Made by a program: the position numbers and the translations under genes
Shown: in pieces, positions 7,413 through 14,933 of the stretch
How positions within the stretch are numbered: position 1 is the stretch's first letter
How the letters are laid out: each line of letters opens with the position of its first letter
Assembly (NCBI GenBank): GCA_964638815.1
Contig: CAZXBB010000374.1
Span: forward strand, 1 to 29,429
DNA: 29,429 bases
Direction: 5' to 3'
From: CAZXBB01 sp964638815
GTDB taxonomy: Bacteria; Planctomycetota; Phycisphaerae; Phycisphaerales; SM1A02
Notes under the pieces: model-generated
What the model was told of the DNA's origin: nothing
The model's database searches: none
What the model saw: the letters and a program-made list of their open reading frames with translations, nothing else

Positions 7413-7955
7413 ATGAAATCGGCCGATATCGATGGCACCTCCGTGTCCCGACCTCCGAGCTCCATTCCGACCGCCCGCCCCGGCTGCGGGTTCAGCTCCA
7501 TCGAGCTGCTGCTCGTGCTCGCGATCACGGCAACCCTGTCGCTCATCGCGCTGCCTCGGTTCGCGACGGCCCGGGACGCGTATCACGCCGACGCCGCCGC
7601 GAACCGCCTGCTCGCCGACCTCACCGCCGCCCGTGCGATGGCCCGGACCGAGGACCGGCTGGTGGTCGTCAAGTTCGATCCCGGCGGCGACCACTACGTC
7701 TTCGACAACGAGCCCGACCCCGACCGGCCGGGAAAGGAATATGCCGTTGATCTTGGCCTTGCGCCCTACAACGCAGACCTCGTCGGTGCGACCTTCGACG
7801 GCGCCAACGACGTCGCATTCGATCGCTACGGCGCGGCGGTGAGCGTGCCCGGGAGCAAGGCCCTCGGGGAGCCGGGCACGATCACGCTGAGGTCCGGCAT
7901 CGCGTCACGAGTCATCGTGCTGGACGCCGCGACGGGGAGGGCGCGCCGGGAATGA
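7413..7955 (+). CDS. GspH/FimT-like minor pseudopilin
   Basis: Prepilin-type protein of 180 aa. A basic leader of 26 residues ends at G26 and is followed by FSSIELLLVLAITATLSLIA, with the conserved Glu at position +5 of the mature protein (E31), so cleavage and methylation by a PilD-type peptidase is expected. The helix continues into LLADLTAARAMARTEDRLVV, the typical GspH/FimT stretch, followed by a small beta domain. No clear ribosome binding site is seen before ATG 7413; GTG 7443 in the same frame is an alternative. It is the first gene of four prepilin-like genes, and its TGA overlaps the next ATG (ATGA). Probable role: tip or priming subunit of a type II secretion or type IV pilus-like filament. 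Confidence 0.87.
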   Translation: MKSADIDGTSVSRPPSSIPTARPGCGFSSIELLLVLAITATLSLIALPRFATARDAYHADAAANRLLADLTAARAMARTEDRLVVVKFDPGGDHYVFDNEPDPDRPGKEYAVDLGLAPYNADLVGATFDGANDVAFDRYGAAVSVPGSKALGEPGTITLRSGIASRVIVLDAATGRARRE

Positions 7956-9583
7956 CGGCGGCGCGTCCATTTCGGGGGAACCGTGCGCATGCCGCTCCTC
8001 GCGGTTTCACCCTCATCGAGCTTCTCATCTCGATGGCGGTGACGTCGGCCATTCTCGGGACGTTGACGATGGCGCTGGTCTTCACGGGTCGCGCCGTCGA
8101 GATCGGCGCCGTGTCGAGCGGCGCGGGTCGCGACGACGCCGTCGAGCTCTCTGACCGCATCGCCTCCGATCTCCGCCTGGCGCGCACGTTCACGGAGCGC
8201 AGCGCGACGGCCGTCGCGTTCACCGTGCCCGACCGCGACGGCGACGGTCTCGACGAGGCGCTCCGGTACGAGTGGACCGGCATCGCCGGCGACCCGGTCA
8301 CGCTGACCTATAACGGGTCGGACCATCTCGTCGTCGCGCCGTCGGTCCAGGAGTTCGCCCTCGCGTACGACGTCACGACCATTCCGGGCGCGGGCGGCAG
8401 CGACGAAGGGGCGACGGAGGGCGGACTGCGCATGGTCTTCGTCGTCGCGGACGCCGCCAACCTCACGGCGGGCGAGCTGCTGCGACGATTCCTGTTCGAG
8501 TCGTGGGATCATGCGGTCACGCTTGTCGACGACGATGACGACGCGAGTGCATACGAAGCGGTGCTCGCTGCCGGCGACGTCGTCTACGTCTCCGACCAGG
8601 TCCGCGAGGACCGTCTGCTCGACAAGCTCAACGACGCGACCATCGGCGTGATCACGGAGAATCGCGACACGGTTGATGATCTCGACCTCGCCGAAGCCCT
8701 GTTCGCGACGCAGACCGGCACGGCGATCGTGATCGACGACGACGGACACTACATCACGCAGCCGTTCTTCCCGGGCATCCTGCCGATCCTCGCCGCTGGC
8801 CGGAGGCTCATCCATTCCGATGAGCTCGCGCTCGCCGCGGGCGCGCGGCTGCTGGCAAGCGAGCCGGAGCGACCGGATCGCATCATGCTGCTCGCGCTCG
8901 ACGCGGGCGAGCCGCTCTACAGCGGCGATCCGGCCGCGGGACGCCGGGTCGTGCTGCCGTGGAGCAGCGACACCGACCTGAACGATCTGAACGAGCACGG
9001 CTATACGCTCTTCCGGCGCGCGATCGAATGGGCGTCCGGGCGCGAGCGTGCCGACGTCGAGGAAGAGGAGGAGGCTCTCTTCGCGCAGTACGAGAACCCC
9101 GCGGCGACGCCGAAGGACCACATCGTCAAGTCCGACAAGTGGGCAGTCGCGTCGATCGTCCCCGACCTCCCCGACGACGCGATTACGTGGAAGATCACCC
9201 GGGTGCGCTTCCTCGCCACGCAGAAGAACGAGGCGACGGCGACCCTGGTCGTGCAGGTGCGTGAGCGCGTTGCGGGCGGCGCACCCGGTGCCGTGATCGC
9301 CCAGGCGTTCTTCTCGGAGTCGCAGTTGCCGCCGGTCATGGCCACCTTCGAGGTCGCGATCGATATGCCCGACTCGATTCCGGCGGACCAGGGCGCGTGC
9401 ATCGCGATCGGGATGCTCGCCGGGGACGACGGCGCGGTCATCCGTTACGAGGACACGCTCGGTACGGCGACGCCCGCCAACCAGTACATCAGCGGGAATC
9501 CAGGCGGCTGGAGCTCCCCGGATCCCGACAGGGACCTGCCGATCGAGGCGTTCGGCTCGACCGAGACGTCGATCATCGAGTGA
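7952..9583 (+). CDS. GspJ-like pseudopilin with long extra C-terminal domains
   Basis: A 543-aa protein, more than twice a normal pseudopilin. Residues 1-45 carry a prepilin signal: GFTLIELLISMAVTSAILGT with cleavage after G18 and the conserved E23. About 46-158 looks like a GspJ-type beta domain (SDRIASDLRLARTF, LRYEWTG). From 160 to 362 a separate alpha/beta domain begins LRMVFVVADAANLTAGE, with ESWDHAVTLVDDD, AAGDVVYVSD, IGVITENR, and ends FRRAIEWAS. This recalls flavodoxin/ThuA-like glutamine-amidotransferase folds, but I cannot see a full catalytic Cys-His set (no cysteine in it). A Glu-rich linker (about 368-376) leads to a beta-rich end domain (396-543) of the jelly-roll or 'choice-of-anchor R' type. 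The start overlaps the previous gene; GGGAGG lies 11-12 nt upstream. Confidence 0.88.
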   Translation: MTAARPFRGNRAHAAPRGFTLIELLISMAVTSAILGTLTMALVFTGRAVEIGAVSSGAGRDDAVELSDRIASDLRLARTFTERSATAVAFTVPDRDGDGLDEALRYEWTGIAGDPVTLTYNGSDHLVVAPSVQEFALAYDVTTIPGAGGSDEGATEGGLRMVFVVADAANLTAGELLRRFLFESWDHAVTLVDDDDDASAYEAVLAAGDVVYVSDQVREDRLLDKLNDATIGVITENRDTVDDLDLAEALFATQTGTAIVIDDDGHYITQPFFPGILPILAAGRRLIHSDELALAAGARLLASEPERPDRIMLLALDAGEPLYSGDPAAGRRVVLPWSSDTDLNDLNEHGYTLFRRAIEWASGRERADVEEEEEALFAQYENPAATPKDHIVKSDKWAVASIVPDLPDDAITWKITRVRFLATQKNEATATLVVQVRERVAGGAPGAVIAQAFFSESQLPPVMATFEVAIDMPDSIPADQGACIAIGMLAGDDGAVIRYEDTLGTATPANQYISGNPGGWSSPDPDRDLPIEAFGSTETSIIE

Positions 9584-9590
9584 ACGAACC

Positions 9591-10238
9591 ATGCCCCGAC
9601 CGACCCTGCATGTGCGACGCGGCAGCACGCTCATCGAGGCGCTCATCTCGATGTCGATCGTCGCGGTCGTCGTCGTCGGGGCGCTGGAGACGCTCGGGGC
9701 GGTGCAGCGGTTCGACACGAGGCTCGTCAGCGGATCGGTCGGGCACCAGCTCGCCCAGGACCTGGTGGGCGAGATCGTCCAGGCTGCCTACCGCGATCCC
9801 GACGGCGGCGGATTCGGCCGGGAGACCGGCGAGATCCCCGGCGACCGGACCACCTTCGACGACGTGGACGACTTCGACGGGTGGTCCGCGAACCCGCCGG
9901 TCGATCCGTTCGGCGCCGCGCTGGACGCTTTCACCGGGTGGACCCGCGCGGTCGAGGTGCGCAACGTGGACGCGGCCACACTCGCCGACGTCGCGAGCAC
10001 CCTCGATACGGGTGTGCGGCGCATCACCGTCACCGTCACCGGCCCGACGGGCGCGGCCGTAACGTTCTCCGCCCTGCGCTGCGACATCGAGGGGCTCCGC
10101 CCGCCGCCCACCGTCGACCGGGCCTACGTCCACCACGTCGGGGTCGAGCTCAGGCTCGATGCGCTCGAAGCGTCGAGAATACGGACGGGGGTGAACGTGC
10201 TGAACCACCGACCTCCGGCGGCGGGAGGTGGGCCGTGA
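9591..10238 (+). CDS. MshD/GspI-like minor pseudopilin
   Basis: Prepilin-type protein of 215 aa. A short basic leader ends at G11, followed by STLIEALISMSIVAVVVVGA with the +5 Glu at E16. The first mature residue is Ser instead of the usual Phe/Met, which can still be processed in known pilins. The segment GDRTTFDDVDDFDGW and the later VRRITVTVTGPTG strand fit MshD/PilV-like proteins of MSHA-type or planctomycetal filaments. It starts 7 nt after the previous gene and its TGA overlaps the GTG of the next gene (GTGA), so it is in the middle of one transcription unit. No strong ribosome binding site is visible before ATG 9591. Likely a minor subunit inserted with its neighbours. Confidence 0.87.
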   Translation: MPRPTLHVRRGSTLIEALISMSIVAVVVVGALETLGAVQRFDTRLVSGSVGHQLAQDLVGEIVQAAYRDPDGGGFGRETGEIPGDRTTFDDVDDFDGWSANPPVDPFGAALDAFTGWTRAVEVRNVDAATLADVASTLDTGVRRITVTVTGPTGAAVTFSALRCDIEGLRPPPTVDRAYVHHVGVELRLDALEASRIRTGVNVLNHRPPAAGGGP

Positions 10239-11581
10239 TCCGCGCCGGGGCCGGGGCCGGGACCGCGATCCGTTCGGGGATCCGGCCACGGATCGGGACG
10301 TCCCGCGCGGCGCCGCGTCGCGGCACCACGTACGCGTTCGTCCTGCTCACGGCGGCGAGCATCGCGATGCTCGCGGTGACCGCGATGCTCGCCCAGCGTC
10401 TGCGGATCCGGGCCGCCGACCGCGAGGGCGACGGCCGCGCGGCACAGATCCTCGCGATGTCGGGCGTCGAGCACGCCCTCCACACGATGAACGCACTGCG
10501 TGTCGCCGACGGGACCGGCAGCACCTGGCGGGAGACACTGCGGGACATGAGCTTCTCGGGCCCGCTCGACGGAGGAACGGTCTCGTGGAGCTTCCATAAC
10601 CACAAGGGCGACCCGATTCCGCTCGGGGCGGACAAGGCGTTCTACGCCGTCGGGGTCGGCGCGCACGGCACGGCGGTCAACGCGCTGCGTGTCGCAGTGC
10701 GGCCGTCCGGCCCCGCGTACAGCTCGCTCGCGGACTCCCTTCGCGCGAAGAAGGACATCGAGCTCGCCGCAGGCACGGTGATCCGGTCGGGCACGATGAT
10801 CGGCGCCAACGGATCGGTGTCGGCCACCTCGTCGAGCGTGTTCGCCGACGTCGAGTCCGGAGGCGAGATCGCGGGCGGCACCTACCACGGCGACAGGACG
10901 GTCTATGCACCCCTCCGCGGCATGCCCGGCCGCGGCGTCTTTGACTACTACAAGGCGAACGGCACCGTCATCAGCGAGGCCAGCCTGCCGTCGAGCCTCG
11001 ACGATCGCTTCATCGAGGATGTGGTCCTCAGCGCCGTGTCGAACCCGTTCGGCGTCGCCAACGCGGAGGGCATCTACGTCATCGAGTGCCGAGGCAAGAA
11101 CATCATCATCCGGAACGTGCGGATCCTCGGCACGCTCCTGATCACCGATCCCGGTCAGGACAGCGTCATCGAGGAGGCGGTCTCGTGGTCGACCTCCACA
11201 TCGAGCGCTCCCGCGATCCTCGTCGACGGCGGCGCGGGGATCGCGATCGGCCTCTCGGCCGACGACCTGCTCGAGACCGCCCGCGGGGTGAACTACAACC
11301 CCGTAGGTACGCCGTACGAAGGCGACGAGGACGCGACGCTCGACGACTCGTATCCGAGCCGGATCCGCGGCCTCGTGTACGTCAAGGGCCCGCTCGTCTT
11401 CCGCCCGCCGTACACGCGCATCGAGGGCGTGGTTCTCGGCGACCACGACATCCGCTCCGAGGCCGCGGCGGTGCTCGAGCTCACGCACGATCCGAAGATC
11501 GCCGACGACCCGCCGCCCGGGTTCTTCGTGCCCGACGGCGACGTGCGGATCGGCGCGTTCTCGTGGGAGCGAGCGCCGTAG
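10235..11581 (+). CDS. PilX/GspK-like minor pilin protein with beta-repeat body
   Basis: A 448-aa protein whose N-terminus is a basic Arg/Gly leader ending RRG (28-30) followed by TTYAFVLLTAASIAMLAVTA. It lacks Glu at +5, as GspK and PilX proteins do. The helix runs into QILAMSGVEHALHTMNALR, typical of the PilX/GspK group. The body (about 170-430) is rich in short beta strands (VIRSGTMIGANGSVSA, NIIIRNVRILGTLLIT, IRGLVYVKGPLVF) and may form a solenoid-like sheet. The GTG start at 10235 is supported by GGAGG 6 nt upstream and by the GTGA overlap with the previous gene. It ends the four-gene set. By analogy with GspH-I-J-K tip complexes it would cap the filament. Confidence 0.87.
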   Translation: MIRAGAGAGTAIRSGIRPRIGTSRAAPRRGTTYAFVLLTAASIAMLAVTAMLAQRLRIRAADREGDGRAAQILAMSGVEHALHTMNALRVADGTGSTWRETLRDMSFSGPLDGGTVSWSFHNHKGDPIPLGADKAFYAVGVGAHGTAVNALRVAVRPSGPAYSSLADSLRAKKDIELAAGTVIRSGTMIGANGSVSATSSSVFADVESGGEIAGGTYHGDRTVYAPLRGMPGRGVFDYYKANGTVISEASLPSSLDDRFIEDVVLSAVSNPFGVANAEGIYVIECRGKNIIIRNVRILGTLLITDPGQDSVIEEAVSWSTSTSSAPAILVDGGAGIAIGLSADDLLETARGVNYNPVGTPYEGDEDATLDDSYPSRIRGLVYVKGPLVFRPPYTRIEGVVLGDHDIRSEAAAVLELTHDPKIADDPPPGFFVPDGDVRIGAFSWERAP

Positions 11582-11672
11582 CCCACCCCGGAATCGCCAG
11601 ATTGCTCCCCCCCGCGATGCCGCTCTGCCGGTAGCATGGGAGCCGGCGAGGGGGTAAGGGAGTTCTCAAGCA

Positions 11673-12767
11673 ATGAAGACCAAGACGATGCTCGCCGGGG
11701 CATGCGTGTTCTGCACGACCACCGCGATGGCCACGGAGCTCCCCGACGGCGGGCTCACCGAGGAGCTGTCGACGGGCTGGTGCCAGACCTACGACAAGGC
11801 GAAGTTCCTGCTCGGCCCGGGTGACGGCGGCTGCCCGACCGAGGGCGACTGCGACATCCCGGACGTGCGTGACGGCTACCTGACCAGCGAGGCGACGGAG
11901 TTCCTGATGGTGCGGGTGCACGTCCAGGTGTTCTGCGCGGACAACGGCAGCAACTGCGCCGGCACCGAGCAGGACGTGCACGACCGGATGCGCGAAATGA
12001 ACCTCGCGTACGCGCCGTGGCGCATCCGGTTCGTGTACACGTGGGAGTTCCACAACGACTCGGAGCACCGTCTCGGCGGCGACGACGACGCGATGAAGAT
12101 CGAGTACGCCTTCGAGCCCGATCGCCGGCTGAACTTCTACGTCAGCGGCAACCAGTCGAGCGCGTACGGCTACTTCCCCTGGAACTCCGAGGCGACGGCG
12201 CCGCTCGGCGGCGTCGTGTGCGGCGCGCCGTTCTTCAACAACGCGGAGTACGTCTTCGTGCACGAGTCGGGTCACAACCTCGGCCTCTGGCACACGCACC
12301 ACGGCGTCTCGGAGGTGCAGAACTGCAGCCCGTGTTACGAGCGGGCGGACGGCCAGGACGCCGACACGACAGGCGACTTCGCGAGCGACACGCCGCCGAC
12401 ACCGATCAACACAAGCTGCAACGATCCCAGCGGGAACGACACCTGCTCGAACACGCCGTGGGGCGACACGCTGCCCGAGGACTACATGAGCTACGGCTTC
12501 TTCGATCCCGATCCGTGCTGGGACCGGTTCACGCCGCAGCAGGGCGCGCGGATGCACTGCTGGATCACGGCCCGGCTGTCGACCTGGCTCGCGTGCCTGA
12601 CCGACCTCGACAACGACGACCAGACGACGTTCCAGGACCTTCTCCTGGTGCTCGGCGCCTGGGGCGAATGCGAGGCGTGCAACGCCGACATCAACGGCGA
12701 CGGCGTCGTCAACTTCCAGGACATCGCCCGCGTGGTGTCGGGTTGGGGGGCGTGCTCCGCCGAGTGA
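11673..12767 (+). CDS. Secreted M43-type zinc metallopeptidase with dockerin-like tail
   Basis: Exported protein of 364 aa. A signal peptide covers 1-20 (MLAGACVFCTTTAMA, cleaved after AMA). The metzincin motif HExxHxxGxxH is complete: H197, E198, H201, H207 in HESGHNLGLWH, and a Met-turn is seen as DYMSYG with M272. Together these point to the pappalysin/cytophagalysin family M43; eleven or more cysteines in the mature part suggest disulfides. No obvious propeptide is present, although about 60 residues precede the core. The C-terminus has two dockerin-like halves, DLDNDDQTTFQDLLLVLGAW and DINGDGVVNFQDIARVVSGW. AAGGGAG lies about 10 nt before the ATG. It starts 91 bp after the prepilin operon and could be read with it. 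Substrate unknown; it would cleave proteins outside the cell or at its surface. Confidence 0.93.
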   Translation: MKTKTMLAGACVFCTTTAMATELPDGGLTEELSTGWCQTYDKAKFLLGPGDGGCPTEGDCDIPDVRDGYLTSEATEFLMVRVHVQVFCADNGSNCAGTEQDVHDRMREMNLAYAPWRIRFVYTWEFHNDSEHRLGGDDDAMKIEYAFEPDRRLNFYVSGNQSSAYGYFPWNSEATAPLGGVVCGAPFFNNAEYVFVHESGHNLGLWHTHHGVSEVQNCSPCYERADGQDADTTGDFASDTPPTPINTSCNDPSGNDTCSNTPWGDTLPEDYMSYGFFDPDPCWDRFTPQQGARMHCWITARLSTWLACLTDLDNDDQTTFQDLLLVLGAWGECEACNADINGDGVVNFQDIARVVSGWGACSAE

Positions 12768-12823
12768 ATCGGGTCCGTCACGGAGCCGGCGATCGCGGTC
12801 AACTCGTGACGACGAGGACCGGC

Positions 12824-12913
12824 GGCCTCAGCGACGACGGCATGGTCACGTGGGCCCATCTGCTCGCGACGCTCGCCGCGCGGGGCCTGCCCGGGCCGCC
12901 CGGTGGGGTCTGA
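12824..12913 (+). pseudogene. Decayed dockerin-like half repeat
   Basis: In one frame the spacer reads SDDGMVTWAHLLATLAARG followed by LPGP and a TGA at 12911. This lines up with the first half of the FG-GAP protein's tail (DDDGRVTFGDLVILLAAWG): D-D-G, V-T, L, L-A-A and G agree. No start, signal peptide or upstream coding body belongs to it in this frame, so it looks like the remnant of a lost gene's 3' end or of an old duplication. Confidence 0.4.
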
Positions 12914-12955
12914 GCGGCGACGGCTTCGTGACGTAGAGGGCAGTCGGGGGGCGTC

Positions 12956-14122
12956 TCAGGGACCGTCTGGTGGACAATCACCCCAGTTCGCGAGGATGTG
13001 GAGGACATCCGCGAAGTCGATGCGCCCGTTCCCGTTCAGGTCGGCCGGGCAGTACGCCGGGCAGACCGCGGTGAAGCAGTCCGACCCGTCCCCAAGCCAG
13101 GTTCCGTCCACCGATGCACAGGCGCCGAAGCCCAGGTCGAGACAGCCGTCGTTGATGCAGCACGCCCCGCCGACGCAGGCGAAGATCAGGAGCCGGCTGT
13201 TGCCGGTATCGGCGACGATCAGGCGGCCGGCCCGGTCCACCGCGATGTCCTCCGGCTCGTCGAACTGCGCCCCGTCGCCGAACGCGAAGAGGAAGCCGCC
13301 CGCGGCGTCGAACACCTGCACCCGGTCGTTGAAGGTGTCCACGACGTACATCCTCCCGCCGCGGTCAACGGCGATGCCGTGGGGGAACTCGAACAGGCCG
13401 TCGCCCATGCCGCGCGTGCCGAACTTCAGGAGCAGTGCGCCGGCGGGGTCGAAGACCTGCACGCGGTGATTGCTAGTGTCGGCGACGTGGATGCGCCCCG
13501 CGTGATCGAGCGTCAGGCCGAAGGGGAACAGCAGGTCGCCGTCGCCCGAGCCGTGTTCGGCGAACGTGAACATGAAGATGCCGAGGTTGTCGAACACCTG
13601 CACGCGGCTGTTGACCGTGTCGAGCACGTGGATGTTGCCGGGCGCGTCCACCCCGATTCCCCGCGGCGCCTCCACCTCTCCCTCCCCCGTGCCGAGCCGG
13701 CTGAACTTCAGAAGGAACTCGCCCGTGGCGGTGAACACCTGGATGCGGTAGTTGGCGGTGTCGGCGACGTAGATTCTCCCGTCGCCGCCGACCGCGACGG
13801 CCCGCGGCTGGCGGAGCTGCCCGTCGGCCTCGCCGAACCCGCCGAACCTGAAGAGGAACTCGCCATCGGCGTCGAACACCTGGATGCGATGGTTGAAGGT
13901 GTCGGCGACGTAGAGACGGCCCCGCCCGTCCACCGCCACGCCGGACGGGCGGTCGAACTGTCCGTCCCCGGGGCCGAACGAGCCGAGCGTCTGCGCGAGC
14001 TCGCACTGCGCGATCGCCGGCCCGACGAGCCCGAGGACCACGAGCAGCGCGGTCAGCGTCGCGGCGACGCGGAGGCCCCCGCGAGCGGCGCGGCACACAT
14101 CCTTCTGGAGCGGGCGGGTCAT
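12956..14122 (-). CDS. Secreted NHL-repeat protein with GACC module and single dockerin-like half
   Basis: Exported protein of 388 aa. The signal peptide ends near A38 (LLVVLGLVGPAIA, then QCELAQ). Six NHL repeats of about 47 aa follow, each with P-x-G-V/I-A-V-D, G-R-L/I-Y-V-A-D-T-x-N-x-R-I/V-Q-V-F, predicting a six-bladed propeller. Residues about 320-355 form a cysteine-rich module starting GACCINDGC and ending CFTAVCPAYC, of a kind common in planctomycetal secreted proteins. One EF-hand-like half, DLNGNGRIDFADVLHILANW, ends the protein; a second half is missing, in contrast to the other three tailed proteins here. GGAGG at 11 nt and GAGG at about 3-4 nt lie before ATG 14122. The gene faces the M43 peptidase gene. 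Ligand unknown. Confidence 0.92.
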   Translation of the reverse strand: MTRPLQKDVCRAARGGLRVAATLTALLVVLGLVGPAIAQCELAQTLGSFGPGDGQFDRPSGVAVDGRGRLYVADTFNHRIQVFDADGEFLFRFGGFGEADGQLRQPRAVAVGGDGRIYVADTANYRIQVFTATGEFLLKFSRLGTGEGEVEAPRGIGVDAPGNIHVLDTVNSRVQVFDNLGIFMFTFAEHGSGDGDLLFPFGLTLDHAGRIHVADTSNHRVQVFDPAGALLLKFGTRGMGDGLFEFPHGIAVDRGGRMYVVDTFNDRVQVFDAAGGFLFAFGDGAQFDEPEDIAVDRAGRLIVADTGNSRLLIFACVGGACCINDGCLDLGFGACASVDGTWLGDGSDCFTAVCPAYCPADLNGNGRIDFADVLHILANWGDCPPDGP

Positions 14123-14329
14123 CTTCCTCGTCTTCCTCCGATCACACTATGCCACGTCGCCGCGGGATCGTCTCGTTTCCCCGGCGCGGCGCGCGACGAG
14201 TCGTTCCCCGCCGCGATATTACCGGGCGTCCGCGGCGGGATGAAACCCAAATCGCCCGAGTTTGCACCCGGACCCCCGTCCTCGCCCCGCGCCGGCGCGG
14301 CAGCTTGCTCGCGATGCCCGGACCACGGG

Positions 14330-14368
14330 CACATCCTGGAAGTCCACGGTGCCGCTGCCGTCGGGATC
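14330..14368 (-). pseudogene. Decayed dockerin-like half repeat with shifted frame
   Basis: The minus strand reads DPDGSGTVDFQDV, a good Ca-binding dockerin half (compare DINGDGVVNFQD in the M43 protein). It is in a different frame from an ATG at 14405 that has an excellent AGGAGG 4 nt upstream, and no W-G tail or partner repeat follows before a stop. This fits a disrupted small secreted-protein gene or remnant. Confidence 0.4.
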
Positions 14369-14684
14369 CTCCGGACGCGGCGATGACCGTGCGATCGTGA
14401 GTCATGGTCCCTCCTGCGGGGTCGGCTCTCCCCTCGGGCATCCGCCATAGCGCAGGACGCGCCGGATCACCGGCGATGCACTCGCACCTCGCCCGCTCGC
14501 GACGCATGGAGGGGGGCGAGCCGTTACGGAAGTGGCGCACCCTCCGGTGGAAGGGCGCGGCGTCGCCGCGCCGGACCCCGCAACCCGGCGGCGAAACGCG
14601 AACAGAATCGACCGCTCACCGGACCGTCACACTCGGTCGGTATCGTCCGCGCCCGGATCGATGTCCGTGTGCGCTGCGCACGTG

Positions 14685-14732
14685 CCTGACGCACGCGGGG
14701 ACGCCTGACGCACGCGGGGACGCCTGACGCGG
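14685..14732. repeat. 19-bp tandem repeat, 2.5 copies
   Basis: CCTGACGCACGCGGGGACG occurs twice exactly (14685-14703, 14704-14722) and is followed by a partial third copy starting CCTGACGC (14723). It lies upstream of the secreted solenoid gene. It may be simple slippage product or a set of binding sites. Confidence 0.7.
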
Positions 14733-14933
14733 GGGGTCCGGAGGACGCTCCGACTGGATACAGAGGAAGGAGGATCACGGCTCACACAACCACAAAGCAT
14801 GCCTAACGAGATGCACACGAGACGGCAGGACGATTCCTGCGCCAACGTCATCGGACGCTGTCGCGGGATCTCCAGCGGCGTGTGTCATCGCAGCCGATCG
14901 CACACCGAAACACAACACCGGAACCCATCAGCT

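Larger units (their letters stand above)
14123..14933. other. Gene-free stretch of 811 bp
   Basis: No complete gene with family similarity is visible. The stretch holds a decayed dockerin-like fragment (14330-14368, minus), a 19-bp tandem repeat (14685-14732), and an isolated AAGGAGG (14767-14773) with no start codon at proper distance. An ATG at 14799 continues in frame into the next gene but would bury its signal peptide 45 residues in, so I take that part as leader. No clear promoter for the gene at 14934 could be picked out. Confidence 0.5.

Noticed and set aside
7826..9718. Long minus-strand open frame opposite the GspJ-like gene
   Set aside because: Composition is Arg/Asp/Val-rich with no motif. 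The plus strand has a textbook prepilin signal and gene overlaps on both sides.
11604..11643. GCTCCC...GGGAGC inverted repeat before the M43 gene as a terminator
   Set aside because: A 6-bp stem with a 28-nt loop and no T-run in GC-rich DNA is expected by chance.
14767..14778. AAGGAGGATCAC as the end of an rRNA gene
   Set aside because: It resembles parts of the 16S 3' end but is in the sense of a ribosome binding site, and no rRNA sequence lies around it.
14799..14933. N-terminal extension of the solenoid protein from the ATG at 14799
   Set aside because: This would place 45 charged, Cys- and His-rich residues ahead of a clear signal peptide, and the AAGGAGG upstream is 25 nt away, too far to serve this ATG.
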